A stretch of 64,000 nt of DNA from Aestuariibaculum sp. M13 (lineage in GTDB: Bacteria > Bacteroidota > Bacteroidia > Flavobacteriales > Flavobacteriaceae): NCBI RefSeq assembly GCF_024723255.1, contig NZ_JANIAC010000006.1, positions 100,431-164,430 on the forward strand. The letters are read 5' to 3'. Made by a program: the position numbers and the translations under genes. Positions within the stretch are counted from its first letter, which is position 1; each line of letters begins with the position of its first letter. The notes beneath the pieces were generated by a model. The model had not been told where the DNA came from and ran no database searches. It saw only the letters and a program-made list of their open reading frames with translations. Of the stretch, positions 1-8,629 are shown one piece after another.

Positions 1-673
1 TGGTATTCGTCACGATATGTTGGTTCCGGAGTTCAATAGAAATGCAGATCCTAAGGAACTTGATGATTATACTGAAGAGGTGATGACGAAGCATGTTTCT
101 GGTAGACTTAAGGTAGCTCCAGAACATACCAGTGATCCTGTTTTAAAATTGATGCGTAAACCATCGTTTACCTATTTCCATAAATTTAAGGAGCGCTTCG
201 ATAAGATTAATGTTAAGCACAAACTGAAGCTTCAGTTAATTCCTTATTTTATATCTAATCATCCGGCGTGTGAAGCTGAAGATATGGCGAATCTGGCTGC
301 GGAAACTAAAGATATGGGCTTTCAGCTGGAGCAGGTACAAGGGTTCACACCAACGCCTATGACGGTAGCAACGGTAATTTATTACAGTGGTTATCATCCG
401 TATACTTTAAAGAAGGTAAAAACCCCAAAGACAAGAAAAGAGAAGGATGAGCAACATCGTTTCTTCTTTTGGTATAAAGATGAAAATAAAGCCTGGATTA
501 GAAATACGCTTAATAAATTGGGGCGTCAGGATTTGTTAAAAGTATTACTGCCTGAAAATGATTCATGGCGAAAAAATAAACCCGGTAAACCTAAGCATAC
601 GTTTAATGATGCTGTGCCTTTTAATCAGCGTAAGGATAAAGCTAAGTTTAGACCTAAAAATAAGAAGCGATAA
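1..673 (+). CDS. YgiQ family radical SAM protein, 3' fragment (5' end outside window)
   Basis: The reading frame is open from base 2 and enters the window already coding, so this is the C-terminal part of a larger gene and the first ATG at 17 is internal. The visible part contains the sequence VSGRLKVAPEHTSDPVLKLM and the EQVQGFTPTPMT segment, both characteristic of the second half of the radical SAM core of the YgiQ/UPF0313 family. It ends in the basic DUF3362-type tail rich in Lys and Arg. The CxxxCxxC cluster expected in the N-terminal half is not visible because it lies upstream. The substrate of YgiQ is not established. The gene ends just before a strong terminator shared with the convergent peptidase gene. 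Confidence 0.88.
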   Translation, partial: GIRHDMLVPEFNRNADPKELDDYTEEVMTKHVSGRLKVAPEHTSDPVLKLMRKPSFTYFHKFKERFDKINVKHKLKLQLIPYFISNHPACEAEDMANLAAETKDMGFQLEQVQGFTPTPMTVATVIYYSGYHPYTLKKVKTPKTRKEKDEQHRFFFWYKDENKAWIRNTLNKLGRQDLLKVLLPENDSWRKNKPGKPKHTFNDAVPFNQRKDKAKFRPKNKKR

Positions 674-684
674 TTCGTGAGAAT

Positions 685-719
685 AAAAAAAGCCTTGTAT
701 CGAAATACAAGGCTTTTTT
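685..719. terminator. Bidirectional Rho-independent terminator between ygiQ and the S9 peptidase gene
   Basis: A perfect 10-bp stem (AGCCTTGTAT, loop CGAA, ATACAAGGCT) is flanked by an A-run on the left and a T-run on the right. It can therefore end transcription from both convergent genes. Confidence 0.9.
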
Positions 720-737
720 GTTTTATAAAAATTAGGG

Positions 738-3527
738 CTATTCTTCTATAAGTTCATAGCCTTGATTAATTCCTTTTTCAGTAGCGGGCACACCACGATC
801 CATCCAAAGTGGTTTTGCAGCTCCTTTTAAATAGTAATCGAAAAACTGAGACATTCTTAAAGTGAAGTCTTTTCTGTTCTGGTATTTTAGCGGCCAATGT
901 GGTTCGTCGTTATAATTTAAGAACCAGGCAGGTTTTCCTAAACGGCGTAAGCTTACAAAAAATTCAATACCTTGATACCATGGTACGTGTCCGTCGGCAT
1001 CGTTATGTAAAATTAATAAAGGGGTATTGATTTTATCAAGGTTGAAAATTGGTGAATTTTCAATGTAACGCATTGGGTATTCCCATGGTGTTCCTCCAAT
1101 ACGGCTTTGGGTATGCTCATATTGAAACTGACGGCTTAAACCAGTCCACCATCTAATTCCACCGTAGGCACTAATCATATTTACTACGGGCGCACCAGAT
1201 TCGGCAGCTTTAAACATATTGGTTTTTGTTACCAGTTGCGCTATTTGATAACCTCCCCAGCTGTGACCTTGTAAACCGATGTTGTCTTTATCTATAAAAC
1301 CTTTTTTAATGATATCGTTGGTTCCCGATACCACACAGCTTAAAGCACTTTCACCAGGGTAGCCTTCGCGGTATTTTACATCCGGATTGAAAATAACATA
1401 ACCACGGCTGGTATAATAGCTGTAACTAATGGTTGAACGACCAAATACTGGTGCTCTGTGTTTGTGGATATCATCAGAACTGCGTTCGTAGAAATTCACA
1501 ATCATCGGGTATTTTTTATTCGGGTCGAAGTTTTCGGGTTTAGCCAATAAACCTTCTAATTCTTCTCCGTCAAGCGACGTCCATTTTACCAATTCTATGG
1601 TTCCCCAGTTGTAATCTTTTTGTTGCGGATTGGCATCACTTAAAACATTTTGGGTTTTAAAGTTTAAATCGGTTAATCTTAAATCTGGGAATTCTTTAAA
1701 CGATTCGCGAGTAAATAATAAGGCATCACTTAGTTCTGCTTTTACAGGTTTGCTATAGCTGAAATTACCTGTTTCAAGTTCTTTTAATGCACTGTTTTTT
1801 GGGTTGAATTCAGCGAAACCTCCGGCTTTTGTTGTTTCATTAAATGTTGATAATAACCATTTGTTTTTCGAACTAACAGATTCTTCTTCTTTATCTAATT
1901 TGATGTAACGATATACTATTTTGTTAGCACGGCCATTGGTTAGGTTAGTTGCTTCTCCTGAATTTGGGTTGTATTTCCAGATGTCGTAACGGTCGTAAAG
2001 TAAAATGTATTTATCGTTTTCCATCCATCCTGCTGTTCCATAGGCATGTGGAAAATCTGGCGAATCATTTAATTCGTCGTAAAAGACTTTTCCTTTGGTC
2101 AGTTCAATGTATTTGTCTGTTTTTATGTTGTAAGTAAACCAGGTGCTGTCGATAGAATGATAGCCGAAAACAAATGCGCCTTTTGGACTTAAAGAGGCAT
2201 TAGGCGTCTTTTTTAGTATGATGGTTTGCGTTCCTGTTTTAGTATCTACAATGGCATAATCTTTAAGGCTTCTTCCTGTCCACTGGCTTTCTAAAGCGTA
2301 AGGTGTTGGGGTGTTTATTAATGTAATATTGGAGTTGCCTTTATCTGTAGTAGTTGAGTAAGGAAAAGGTTCCGTTTCAATTTGAACTGTTTTTTTCGTA
2401 TTGAAATTATAAACCGTTTCGTAAGCTTTAATCGTATCATTTTTTACCTGTAATTCCTGAACCGTATATAGTCTTGGTTCGTTATACGTCCAAACTTCTA
2501 CATTAACAATTTCGTCTTTTAATAAAGTCGTGTCTTTAATAACAGGCGGTTTTCTTAGTCCGAAATATAACTTCGATTCATCTTTTGAAAATCTAATGCT
2601 TCCGTCTTTAGACACTAAATACCCCTCAGGTGTTGTGGTATTGTCGTAAAGTTTATTAGCTATTTCTTGTCCGGTTTCCCAAATGTATAATTCGTTAGGG
2701 CGAATTTGAACTTTCGTAGTATCTGTATCTACCACAAATGCAAACCGATTTCCTGTTTCGCTAAAGCTTAATTTATTGTATTTGGCTTTTTTAGCTGAAT
2801 AAATATTGGTTAATTTCGAGGTGTTAAAATCGTAAACATATACGCCTTCGCCTTCGTTATCTTTTTCGCCGGTGGTTGAAAATGCTAAGGTTTTACCTGT
2901 TTTGGCAAATGTATAGTTGGTTACGAATTTAAACGTATCCTGTGCTTTGGTATTTAGGTTTCTAACCACTAAATGATAACCGTTTGTTTTGCTCACCTTT
3001 TTAGGTTTCGCTTCTTTTTTATCTTCTTTCGTATCGGTGCTATCTGTTTTTGTTTCTTTTTTCGGAGCTTTTATCTCTTCTAAAAGGTATGCGACATAGC
3101 TAGACCATTTTTCAGGTAATGCATATGATTTTACATTCCCTATTTTATCCAGTTCCTTAGTGTCAAGGTTGTAAATAGCCAATGAGTCTTTAGGAAGTTT
3201 GTCTTTTTTTACCTTATGACGAAGCATATCGTCTACGCTATCTTTTAAAGGTTTAATCGTAAACGCTAAAAATTTAGAGTCATAAGAAAAGTTGCCTTGA
3301 GTTCCTCTAAAATATTCTAAAATGGTTTTTCCCTTATTTGAAGTTAAATGGAGATGGCTATCGGAGTTGTCTTGTTCTAAATCATAAACGATAAAGTTTC
3401 CGTTAGGAGCAACAGCTTCGTTTTTAATGCTATTCCATTGTTGAATATCTGAAAATTCAAGGGGCTTTTTTTGTGCGATTGATAGAAACGACACCAAAAA
3501 GAAAAGGTAGGTAAGGTTTAATTTCAT
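738..3527 (-). CDS. Secreted S9 family prolyl oligopeptidase-like serine peptidase
   Basis: The 929-residue product begins with a short signal peptide (MKLNLTYLFFLVSFLSIAQ) and so should act in the periplasm or beyond. An N-terminal beta-propeller-like region of about 650 residues precedes an alpha/beta-hydrolase domain. The hydrolase domain shows GHSWGG with the nucleophile Ser near residue 756, the Asp of the DxxV motif near 845 (NDADGHVPW) and the His of DEPHWP near 877, so the triad is complete. Length and layout fit the long S9 peptidases common in Bacteroidota that cleave peptides. No type IX C-terminal sorting domain is visible. It is a single gene between two terminators. The exact substrate cannot be read from sequence. 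Confidence 0.92.
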   Translation of the reverse strand: MKLNLTYLFFLVSFLSIAQKKPLEFSDIQQWNSIKNEAVAPNGNFIVYDLEQDNSDSHLHLTSNKGKTILEYFRGTQGNFSYDSKFLAFTIKPLKDSVDDMLRHKVKKDKLPKDSLAIYNLDTKELDKIGNVKSYALPEKWSSYVAYLLEEIKAPKKETKTDSTDTKEDKKEAKPKKVSKTNGYHLVVRNLNTKAQDTFKFVTNYTFAKTGKTLAFSTTGEKDNEGEGVYVYDFNTSKLTNIYSAKKAKYNKLSFSETGNRFAFVVDTDTTKVQIRPNELYIWETGQEIANKLYDNTTTPEGYLVSKDGSIRFSKDESKLYFGLRKPPVIKDTTLLKDEIVNVEVWTYNEPRLYTVQELQVKNDTIKAYETVYNFNTKKTVQIETEPFPYSTTTDKGNSNITLINTPTPYALESQWTGRSLKDYAIVDTKTGTQTIILKKTPNASLSPKGAFVFGYHSIDSTWFTYNIKTDKYIELTKGKVFYDELNDSPDFPHAYGTAGWMENDKYILLYDRYDIWKYNPNSGEATNLTNGRANKIVYRYIKLDKEEESVSSKNKWLLSTFNETTKAGGFAEFNPKNSALKELETGNFSYSKPVKAELSDALLFTRESFKEFPDLRLTDLNFKTQNVLSDANPQQKDYNWGTIELVKWTSLDGEELEGLLAKPENFDPNKKYPMIVNFYERSSDDIHKHRAPVFGRSTISYSYYTSRGYVIFNPDVKYREGYPGESALSCVVSGTNDIIKKGFIDKDNIGLQGHSWGGYQIAQLVTKTNMFKAAESGAPVVNMISAYGGIRWWTGLSRQFQYEHTQSRIGGTPWEYPMRYIENSPIFNLDKINTPLLILHNDADGHVPWYQGIEFFVSLRRLGKPAWFLNYNDEPHWPLKYQNRKDFTLRMSQFFDYYLKGAAKPLWMDRGVPATEKGINQGYELIEE

Positions 3528-3624
3528 CTGTAAGATTTAAAAAGTGTAAAAATAGTTAAACCAATGAAGTTGAGTGAGGTGTTTTCTTAAGTTTAACATA
3601 GTAAGCTTTTGAAGCCTGCAAACA

Positions 3625-3656
3625 AAAATGCCTGACAGCAAGGCTTCAGGCATTTT
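3625..3656 (-). terminator. Rho-independent terminator of the lipoprotein gene
   Basis: An 11-bp perfect stem (AAAATGCCTGA with TCAGGCATTTT) and a 10-base loop sit just past the stop of the minus-strand lipoprotein gene. On that strand the stem is followed by a short T-rich stretch. Confidence 0.75.
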
Positions 3657-3677
3657 ATATTATGTTGAATGTTAAAA

Positions 3678-4595
3678 TTATTCTGCAGAACAAATGAATT
3701 TAATGTTTTCTGTATCTCCTTTTTTAGAGTCCCCGTTTACTTTAAAATCTGTAAATAAGTTGGCGAATTTTCTGTTTTGTTCACAGTCTGCTTCAAAAAG
3801 AATAGTGAAAGAGATTGGTGTACAACCCTCAAGGTTTCCTGTCCATGTCAATACTGTTGGAGAACCGTTACCATTGCCTGGATTAACAGTGTATTCTTTT
3901 CCGTCTAAAGCAGCGAAATCAGTAATATGAGGACAAGTGAATTTAATTTCGGCATCGGTTACATCTTCAGGGCTCATGTAAGTGAAGGTATAGCTGCCAT
4001 CGTCATTTGCTTCGTAACTAAAACTTTCTTCGCAGGTATCTTGGCAAATACCAATTAATGAGTATGAACTTTCAATTAAAACATCGTCGTTTAGACCTTT
4101 TTGAAAGATAGTAAATGGAATTTCTTGGCACGCTTTCCAATCTAAAGGTAAATTGATAAAGTGTGTAGACATGGATCCAGAAGAAATACTTTCTTCGAAT
4201 TTTTCATTACCGTCAATATTAATGGTAATATCTGCTTGTGCATTTGAGTTTCCTGAAACAATGTTGTAGTAAACGTTAATGATTAGTTGAGTTTCGGTGT
4301 TGTAAACATCATAACTAACTTCTTTTGTGTTTTTGCTATTTCCTGATGTTTTGGATTCAAGACCTGATTTTTTATAATAAGTATTTGAGCCTTCTTCAAT
4401 ACACATGGAAGAGCAATCATCCGAATATTCTTTAAGCGTTGCCGTAGATGTTTCAGATACTAGGGAGGTACTTGCTTTAGCATTAGCTGTTAATAATTCT
4501 TCAGAAGATAAGTCTTCTTGTTGACAGGCAAAAAATGTTGCTGATGAGATAATAGCACAGGCTATTAAATGAAATATTGGTGTAGTTTTTTTCAT
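3678..4595 (-). CDS. Orphan secreted lipoprotein of unknown function
   Basis: I start this gene at the internal ATG at 4595, not the upstream ATG at 4625, because it gives a clean lipoprotein signal: MKKTTPIFHLIACAIISSATFFACQQ, with FFAC as the lipobox. The mature protein of about 285 residues is acidic and rich in Ser/Thr and beta-prone segments. It contains many cysteines, often in pairs (CSSMC, CQDTC), which suggests disulfide-bonded small domains. The last part holds two similar stretches, each with a cysteine and an FTI/FTC pattern, possibly a duplicated beta domain. I recognise no family. It is monocistronic, with its own terminator downstream. Surface exposure is an inference from the lipoprotein signal. 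Confidence 0.75.
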   Translation of the reverse strand: MKKTTPIFHLIACAIISSATFFACQQEDLSSEELLTANAKASTSLVSETSTATLKEYSDDCSSMCIEEGSNTYYKKSGLESKTSGNSKNTKEVSYDVYNTETQLIINVYYNIVSGNSNAQADITINIDGNEKFEESISSGSMSTHFINLPLDWKACQEIPFTIFQKGLNDDVLIESSYSLIGICQDTCEESFSYEANDDGSYTFTYMSPEDVTDAEIKFTCPHITDFAALDGKEYTVNPGNGNGSPTVLTWTGNLEGCTPISFTILFEADCEQNRKFANLFTDFKVNGDSKKGDTENIKFICSAE

Positions 4596-4706
4596 TTTAA
4601 GTATGGTTAAGCTGCTAATAAACACTATTGTTTAGTAGATTGAGGGAGCAGCAAATGAAGGAAGAAATACATTTTGGTCGAAAATTATTTGATGAAAATC
4701 ATTGAA

Positions 4707-4723
4707 TTTCAGACCATCTGAAA
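4707..4723. promoter_or_regulatory. Perfect palindrome upstream of the lipoprotein gene
   Basis: TTTCAGA-CCA-TCTGAAA is a 7-bp perfect inverted repeat with a 3-base centre. It lies about 112 bases upstream of the lipoprotein start on that gene's side. It may be an operator or a small hairpin; nothing else supports a function. Confidence 0.3.
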
Positions 4724-4731
4724 GAATGTGT

Positions 4732-4782
4732 AAAAAATACCGATGAATAGCATAGTTTAAGGTGATTGATGCTATTCATCGG
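4732..4782 (-). terminator. Rho-independent terminator of polA
   Basis: A 14-bp perfect stem spans 4740-4753 and 4769-4782 with a 15-base loop. On the minus strand it is followed by a T-rich run (TATTTTTTA). It begins about 15 bases after the polA stop. Confidence 0.88.
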
Positions 4783-4796
4783 GTGTAAAAAGTGGA

Positions 4797-7652
4797 TTAA
4801 TGCGCTTCTAACCAGTTATTGCCAGTGCCTAAATCGACATCTAAAGGTACGGCCAATTGGTAAGCGTTTTCCATTTCTGTTTTTACTAAGGTTTTAATGG
4901 TGTCCAGTTCTGGTTTGTATACATCGAACACCAACTCATCATGAACCTGAAGTAGCATTTTGGTTTTAAAATTGCCTATTTCTAATTTCTTATGAATATT
5001 AATCATGGCAATTTTAATAATATCTGCAGCACTTCCTTGGATTGGGGCATTTACGGCATTACGTTCAGCAGCACCTCGAACCACAGCGTTACGTGAATTG
5101 ATATCTTTTAAGTAACGACGTCGCCCTAAAACAGTTTGTACATAACCATGGTCGCGCGCAAAATCGACTTGCTGACTGATGTAGTTTTTTAACTTCGGAT
5201 AGGTTTCATAATAGGTGTCAATAAGCTCTTTCGCCTCGCTACGCGATAAATCGGTTTGGTTGCTTAATCCGAAAGCAGAAACCCCGTAGATAATTCCGAA
5301 GTTTACCGTTTTGGCATTACTACGTTGCTCACGGGTTACCTCTTCAATAGGTACATTAAAGACTTTTGAAGCTGTCGAAGCGTGAATATCTTCACCGTGT
5401 TTAAAGGCGTTAATCATGGTTTCTTCCTCACTTAAGGCGGCTATGATTCGTAGCTCAATCTGACTGTAATCGGCAGCAAGTAAGGTATAATCTTCATTAC
5501 GCGGAATAAAGGCTTTACGCACTTGTCGTCCGCGTTCGGTACGAATCGGGATATTTTGTAAGTTCGGGTTGTTACTACTCAATCGACCGGTAGCTGCAAC
5601 GGTTTGCATATAATCGGTGTGCACACGATAGTCGTTTGCATCAATCTGTAACGGTAACGCATCAACATAAGTGCTTTTTAATTTTGATAATCCTCTGAAA
5701 TCTAAAATATGTTGAATGATTTCGTGGTCTTTAGCTAAGTAGCTTAATATATCTTCGGAAGTGGCGTATTGCCCGGTTTTGGTCTTTTTAGGTTTGTCAA
5801 CCAACTTTAATTTTTCAAATAAAATATCGCCTAATTGCTTTGGTGAAGCAATGTTGAATTCTTCACCGGCAATCTCGTAAATTTTACTTTCCAAAGTTTT
5901 AATATCGTTGTCTAACTGCTCTGCCAGACTATGCAAAAAATCTTTGTCTAAATTGATGCCTTCCAGTTCCATTGACGATAATACGCGTAATAACGGAATT
6001 TCAATCTCGTCAAATAATTTTTGGGTATTGGCTTCGCCTAATTCTTTCTCAAAATGTTCCTTTAATTGCAATGTAATATCGGCATCTTCAACGGCATATT
6101 CAGTTTGCTTATCTAAAGCCACCTGACGCATCGATAGCTGATTTTTCCCTTTTTTTCCAATTAAAGTTTCAATAGAAATTGGTGTATAGTTTAAATAGGT
6201 TTCAGCCAGAACATCCATGTTATGACGCATATCCGGATTTATCAGATAATGAGCCAGCATGGTGTCGAATAATTTGCCTTTTACGGTAATGTTGTATTTT
6301 GCTAAAACTTTAATATCGTATTTTAAATTCTGACCAATTTTTTCGATGCTTTCACTTTCAAAAAACGGACGTAATTGTTCGATAAGTTCCTGTGCTTCGG
6401 TTTTATCTTCCGGAAACGGTAAATAAAAGCCTTTGCCCTTTTCCCATGAAAAAGCGATGCCTACCAATTCAGCAGCTAATGGATTAAGGTCTGTGGTTTC
6501 AGTATCAAAACACACCGACGTTTGATTCATTAAGTTTTTAATGAATAGTTTGGTTGCCATGCCCGAAGCCACACTTTGGTAAAAGTGTGATGTGGTTTCT
6601 GCTGTTTTTCTGGTGTATGCTGAACTTGTTTCAGTAGTTTCTTCATCATCTCCACTTCCAAATAAAGAGAATTGTCCGGCTCCAGCTGAAGCAGGTTCTT
6701 TTTTGGTTTCGGTTGCTTTTACAGTTTCGGTAGTTTCGGTTACTTGAGCAGGGGCAACTTCAGTACTTGTTGAAAACGTTTTTAAGAAATTGGTTAAAAG
6801 CTGTCTGAACTCTAAATCGTTGAAAATAGTGGTTACTTTTTCAATATCTGGCGTAGACATTTCAAAGTCTTGCTCGTCGAATTCCACTGGCACATCCAAC
6901 ATGATAGTCGCCAGTTTTTTAGAAAGTAATCCAAGCTCTTTATTGGCTTCAATTTTCTCTTTCATCTTTCCTTTTAGCTCATGGGTGTTTTCCAGCAAGC
7001 CTTCCATGCTACCGTATTCGGCAATAAACTTTTTGGCTGTTTTTTCACCCACACCAGGTAGACCAGGAATATTATCACTTGAATCACCCATCATGCCTAA
7101 AAAGTCAATAACCTGTAATGGGTCGGTAACTTCGAATTTCTTTTTCACCTCTTCGATACCCCAGGTTTCATAACCACCGCCAAACGATTTTGGGCGATAC
7201 ATAAAAATGTTTTCGGTAACCAATTGCGCAAAGTCTTTATCAGGGGTTACCATAAAGGTTTGGTAGCCTTGTTTTTCGGCTTGTTTAGAAAGCGTTCCAA
7301 TAACATCATCGGCTTCATAACCTTCTTTTACCATAATGGGAATATGCATAGCCTTCAGGATTTCCTGAATATAAGGTACAGCTACTTTTATAGCTTCTGG
7401 AGTTTCATCACGATTGGCTTTATAAGCCTCAAACATCTCCACGCGATCGGTACTTCCGCCTTTGTCGAAACAAACGGCTAAATGGTCTGGTCTTTCACGT
7501 TTAATAACATCTAAAAGTGAGTTCATAAAACCCATAATGGCTGAGGTGTCGATACCTTTGCTGTTAATTCTTGGGTTCTTTATAAAGGCGTAGTACCCAC
7601 GGAAGATTAAGGCGTAGGCATCAACTAAAAATAGACGTTTTTGATCAGACAT
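4797..7652 (-). CDS. polA: DNA polymerase I
   Basis: This is full-length, three-domain DNA polymerase I (951 aa), used in lagging-strand maturation and repair. The 5' nuclease domain covers roughly residues 1-290, with FLVDAYALIFRGYYAF and the metal-binding GYEADD (110-116) and MMGDSSDNIPG. The linker at about 290-350 is Thr/Glu-rich. A 3'-5' exonuclease domain at about 375-540 keeps its metal ligands: DTET (383-386), NLKYD and YAVEDAD. The polymerase domain shows motif A DYSQIELRI (728), motif B RSNAKTVNFGIIYG (777) and motif C QVHDE (902). Proofreading should thus be active, unlike in some homologues. The gene stands alone, with a terminator downstream and cutC divergent upstream. Confidence 0.97.
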   Translation of the reverse strand: MSDQKRLFLVDAYALIFRGYYAFIKNPRINSKGIDTSAIMGFMNSLLDVIKRERPDHLAVCFDKGGSTDRVEMFEAYKANRDETPEAIKVAVPYIQEILKAMHIPIMVKEGYEADDVIGTLSKQAEKQGYQTFMVTPDKDFAQLVTENIFMYRPKSFGGGYETWGIEEVKKKFEVTDPLQVIDFLGMMGDSSDNIPGLPGVGEKTAKKFIAEYGSMEGLLENTHELKGKMKEKIEANKELGLLSKKLATIMLDVPVEFDEQDFEMSTPDIEKVTTIFNDLEFRQLLTNFLKTFSTSTEVAPAQVTETTETVKATETKKEPASAGAGQFSLFGSGDDEETTETSSAYTRKTAETTSHFYQSVASGMATKLFIKNLMNQTSVCFDTETTDLNPLAAELVGIAFSWEKGKGFYLPFPEDKTEAQELIEQLRPFFESESIEKIGQNLKYDIKVLAKYNITVKGKLFDTMLAHYLINPDMRHNMDVLAETYLNYTPISIETLIGKKGKNQLSMRQVALDKQTEYAVEDADITLQLKEHFEKELGEANTQKLFDEIEIPLLRVLSSMELEGINLDKDFLHSLAEQLDNDIKTLESKIYEIAGEEFNIASPKQLGDILFEKLKLVDKPKKTKTGQYATSEDILSYLAKDHEIIQHILDFRGLSKLKSTYVDALPLQIDANDYRVHTDYMQTVAATGRLSSNNPNLQNIPIRTERGRQVRKAFIPRNEDYTLLAADYSQIELRIIAALSEEETMINAFKHGEDIHASTASKVFNVPIEEVTREQRSNAKTVNFGIIYGVSAFGLSNQTDLSRSEAKELIDTYYETYPKLKNYISQQVDFARDHGYVQTVLGRRRYLKDINSRNAVVRGAAERNAVNAPIQGSAADIIKIAMINIHKKLEIGNFKTKMLLQVHDELVFDVYKPELDTIKTLVKTEMENAYQLAVPLDVDLGTGNNWLEAH

Positions 7653-7674
7653 ATGTATTGTTTTATAAGAAGTT

Positions 7675-7682
7675 CAAAACTA
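7675..7682 (-). promoter_or_regulatory. Possible -7 element of the polA promoter
   Basis: On the minus strand this reads TAGTTTTG, matching the Bacteroidota TAnnTTTG element, 23 bases before the polA ATG. No clear TTTG -33 box is seen. Confidence 0.35.
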
Positions 7683-7772
7683 CAAAAACTTACGAGATAA
7701 TTGCTGTTTAAATAGGTTGAGGCCTGTTTTAAAATCAATTTTTTGTGTGGCTGTTTAGTGTTTTTGAATCTG

Positions 7773-7780
7773 TATATTTG
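7773..7780 (+). promoter_or_regulatory. -7 element of the cutC promoter
   Basis: TATATTTG matches TAnnTTTG and lies 17 bases before the chosen cutC ATG. It implies a very short leader. The -33 element is weak. Confidence 0.45.
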
Positions 7781-7797
7781 TTTTATAATTGAAAGTT

Positions 7798-8529
7798 ATG
7801 ATAGTAGAAGTTTGCGCAAACTCATTTGAATCAGCGCTTAACGCAGAAAAGGCCGGAGCGCATCGTATTGAATTGTGTTCGGAACTGGCAGTTGGTGGAA
7901 TAACCCCGTCGTTCGGACTTATTAAAAAAGTGATGGAAAGTTTATCTATTCCCGTATTTGTTTTAATTCGTCCAAGAAGTGGGAATTTTACGTTTAGTGA
8001 TGACGAAATGGATATTATGAAACATGATATTGCTATGTGTAAAGAATTGGGTTGTGCTGGGATTGTTTCTGGTATTTTAAATAGAGATAACACGATTGAT
8101 ACCGAAAAAACAAAAGAGCTTATTGAACTTTCAAAATCATTAGAATTTACATTTCACCGGGCGTTCGATTGGGTCCCTAATGCGAAAGAGGCTTTGGAAC
8201 AATTGAAAGCCTTAGGGGTAAATCGCATTTTAACTTCAGGGCAGGAATCTTCAGCAGAAAAAGGACTTGCTCTACTTCAGAAATTAAAAGATAAAACTGA
8301 AGGTGAGTTAAATATTCTTCCCGGGGGTGGAATTAAACCCGAAAATGCAGGCAAGTTTAGGTCGGCTGGTTTTTCAGAAATACATGTATCGGCATCAACC
8401 ATAGAAACGGTTATTGAAACCCCAAAGGTATCTATGAATAGTGCTAAGTTTTTTGATGAAACCATAAAGTCGTATTCCGATATCAAAACCATAAAGCAGA
8501 TTTTGGCTGTTACAGGTTCTGACGCATAG
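7798..8529 (+). CDS. cutC: CutC family protein (copper homeostasis)
   Basis: I start at ATG 7798, giving the family-typical N-terminus MIVEVCANSFESALNAEKAG. An in-frame TTG at 7789 would only add three residues. The product of about 243 aa is a complete TIM-barrel CutC: GAHRIELCSELAVGGITPS near the N-terminus, VLIRPRSGNF, FHRAFDW in the middle, and LPGGGI followed by EIHVSA near the C-terminus. CutC proteins were linked to copper tolerance in E. coli, but their biochemical activity is unsettled. The gene is divergent from polA and stands alone. Confidence 0.93.
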   Translation: MIVEVCANSFESALNAEKAGAHRIELCSELAVGGITPSFGLIKKVMESLSIPVFVLIRPRSGNFTFSDDEMDIMKHDIAMCKELGCAGIVSGILNRDNTIDTEKTKELIELSKSLEFTFHRAFDWVPNAKEALEQLKALGVNRILTSGQESSAEKGLALLQKLKDKTEGELNILPGGGIKPENAGKFRSAGFSEIHVSASTIETVIETPKVSMNSAKFFDETIKSYSDIKTIKQILAVTGSDA

Positions 8530-8583
8530 TTGGTTAACTTACTTACAAGGAAGTCTTAAGGTAGCGTTAAAAGCATTTCAGCA

Positions 8584-8615
8584 TTTATTTTAGAGTTTAA
8601 ATTCAGTTATATTTG
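8584..8615 (+). promoter_or_regulatory. Promoter of the metallophosphoesterase gene
   Basis: TTTA at 8584-8587, a 20-base spacer and TATATTTG at 8608-8615 fit the Bacteroidota TTTG-N19-TAnnTTTG consensus. The ATG follows 14 bases after the -7 box. Confidence 0.55.
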
Positions 8616-8629
8616 ATAAAAAAACGATT

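Noticed and set aside
738..3527. Type IX secretion cargo signal on the S9 peptidase
   Set aside because: The C-terminus lacks the expected sorting-domain motifs and ends directly after the hydrolase domain.
4707..4723. The TTTCAGA palindrome as the polA terminator
   Set aside because: A stronger 14-bp stem with a T-run lies closer to the polA stop (4740-4782).
7755..8093. A 112-codon open frame on the minus strand over the start of cutC
   Set aside because: It overlaps the conserved CutC coding region and yields no known motif.
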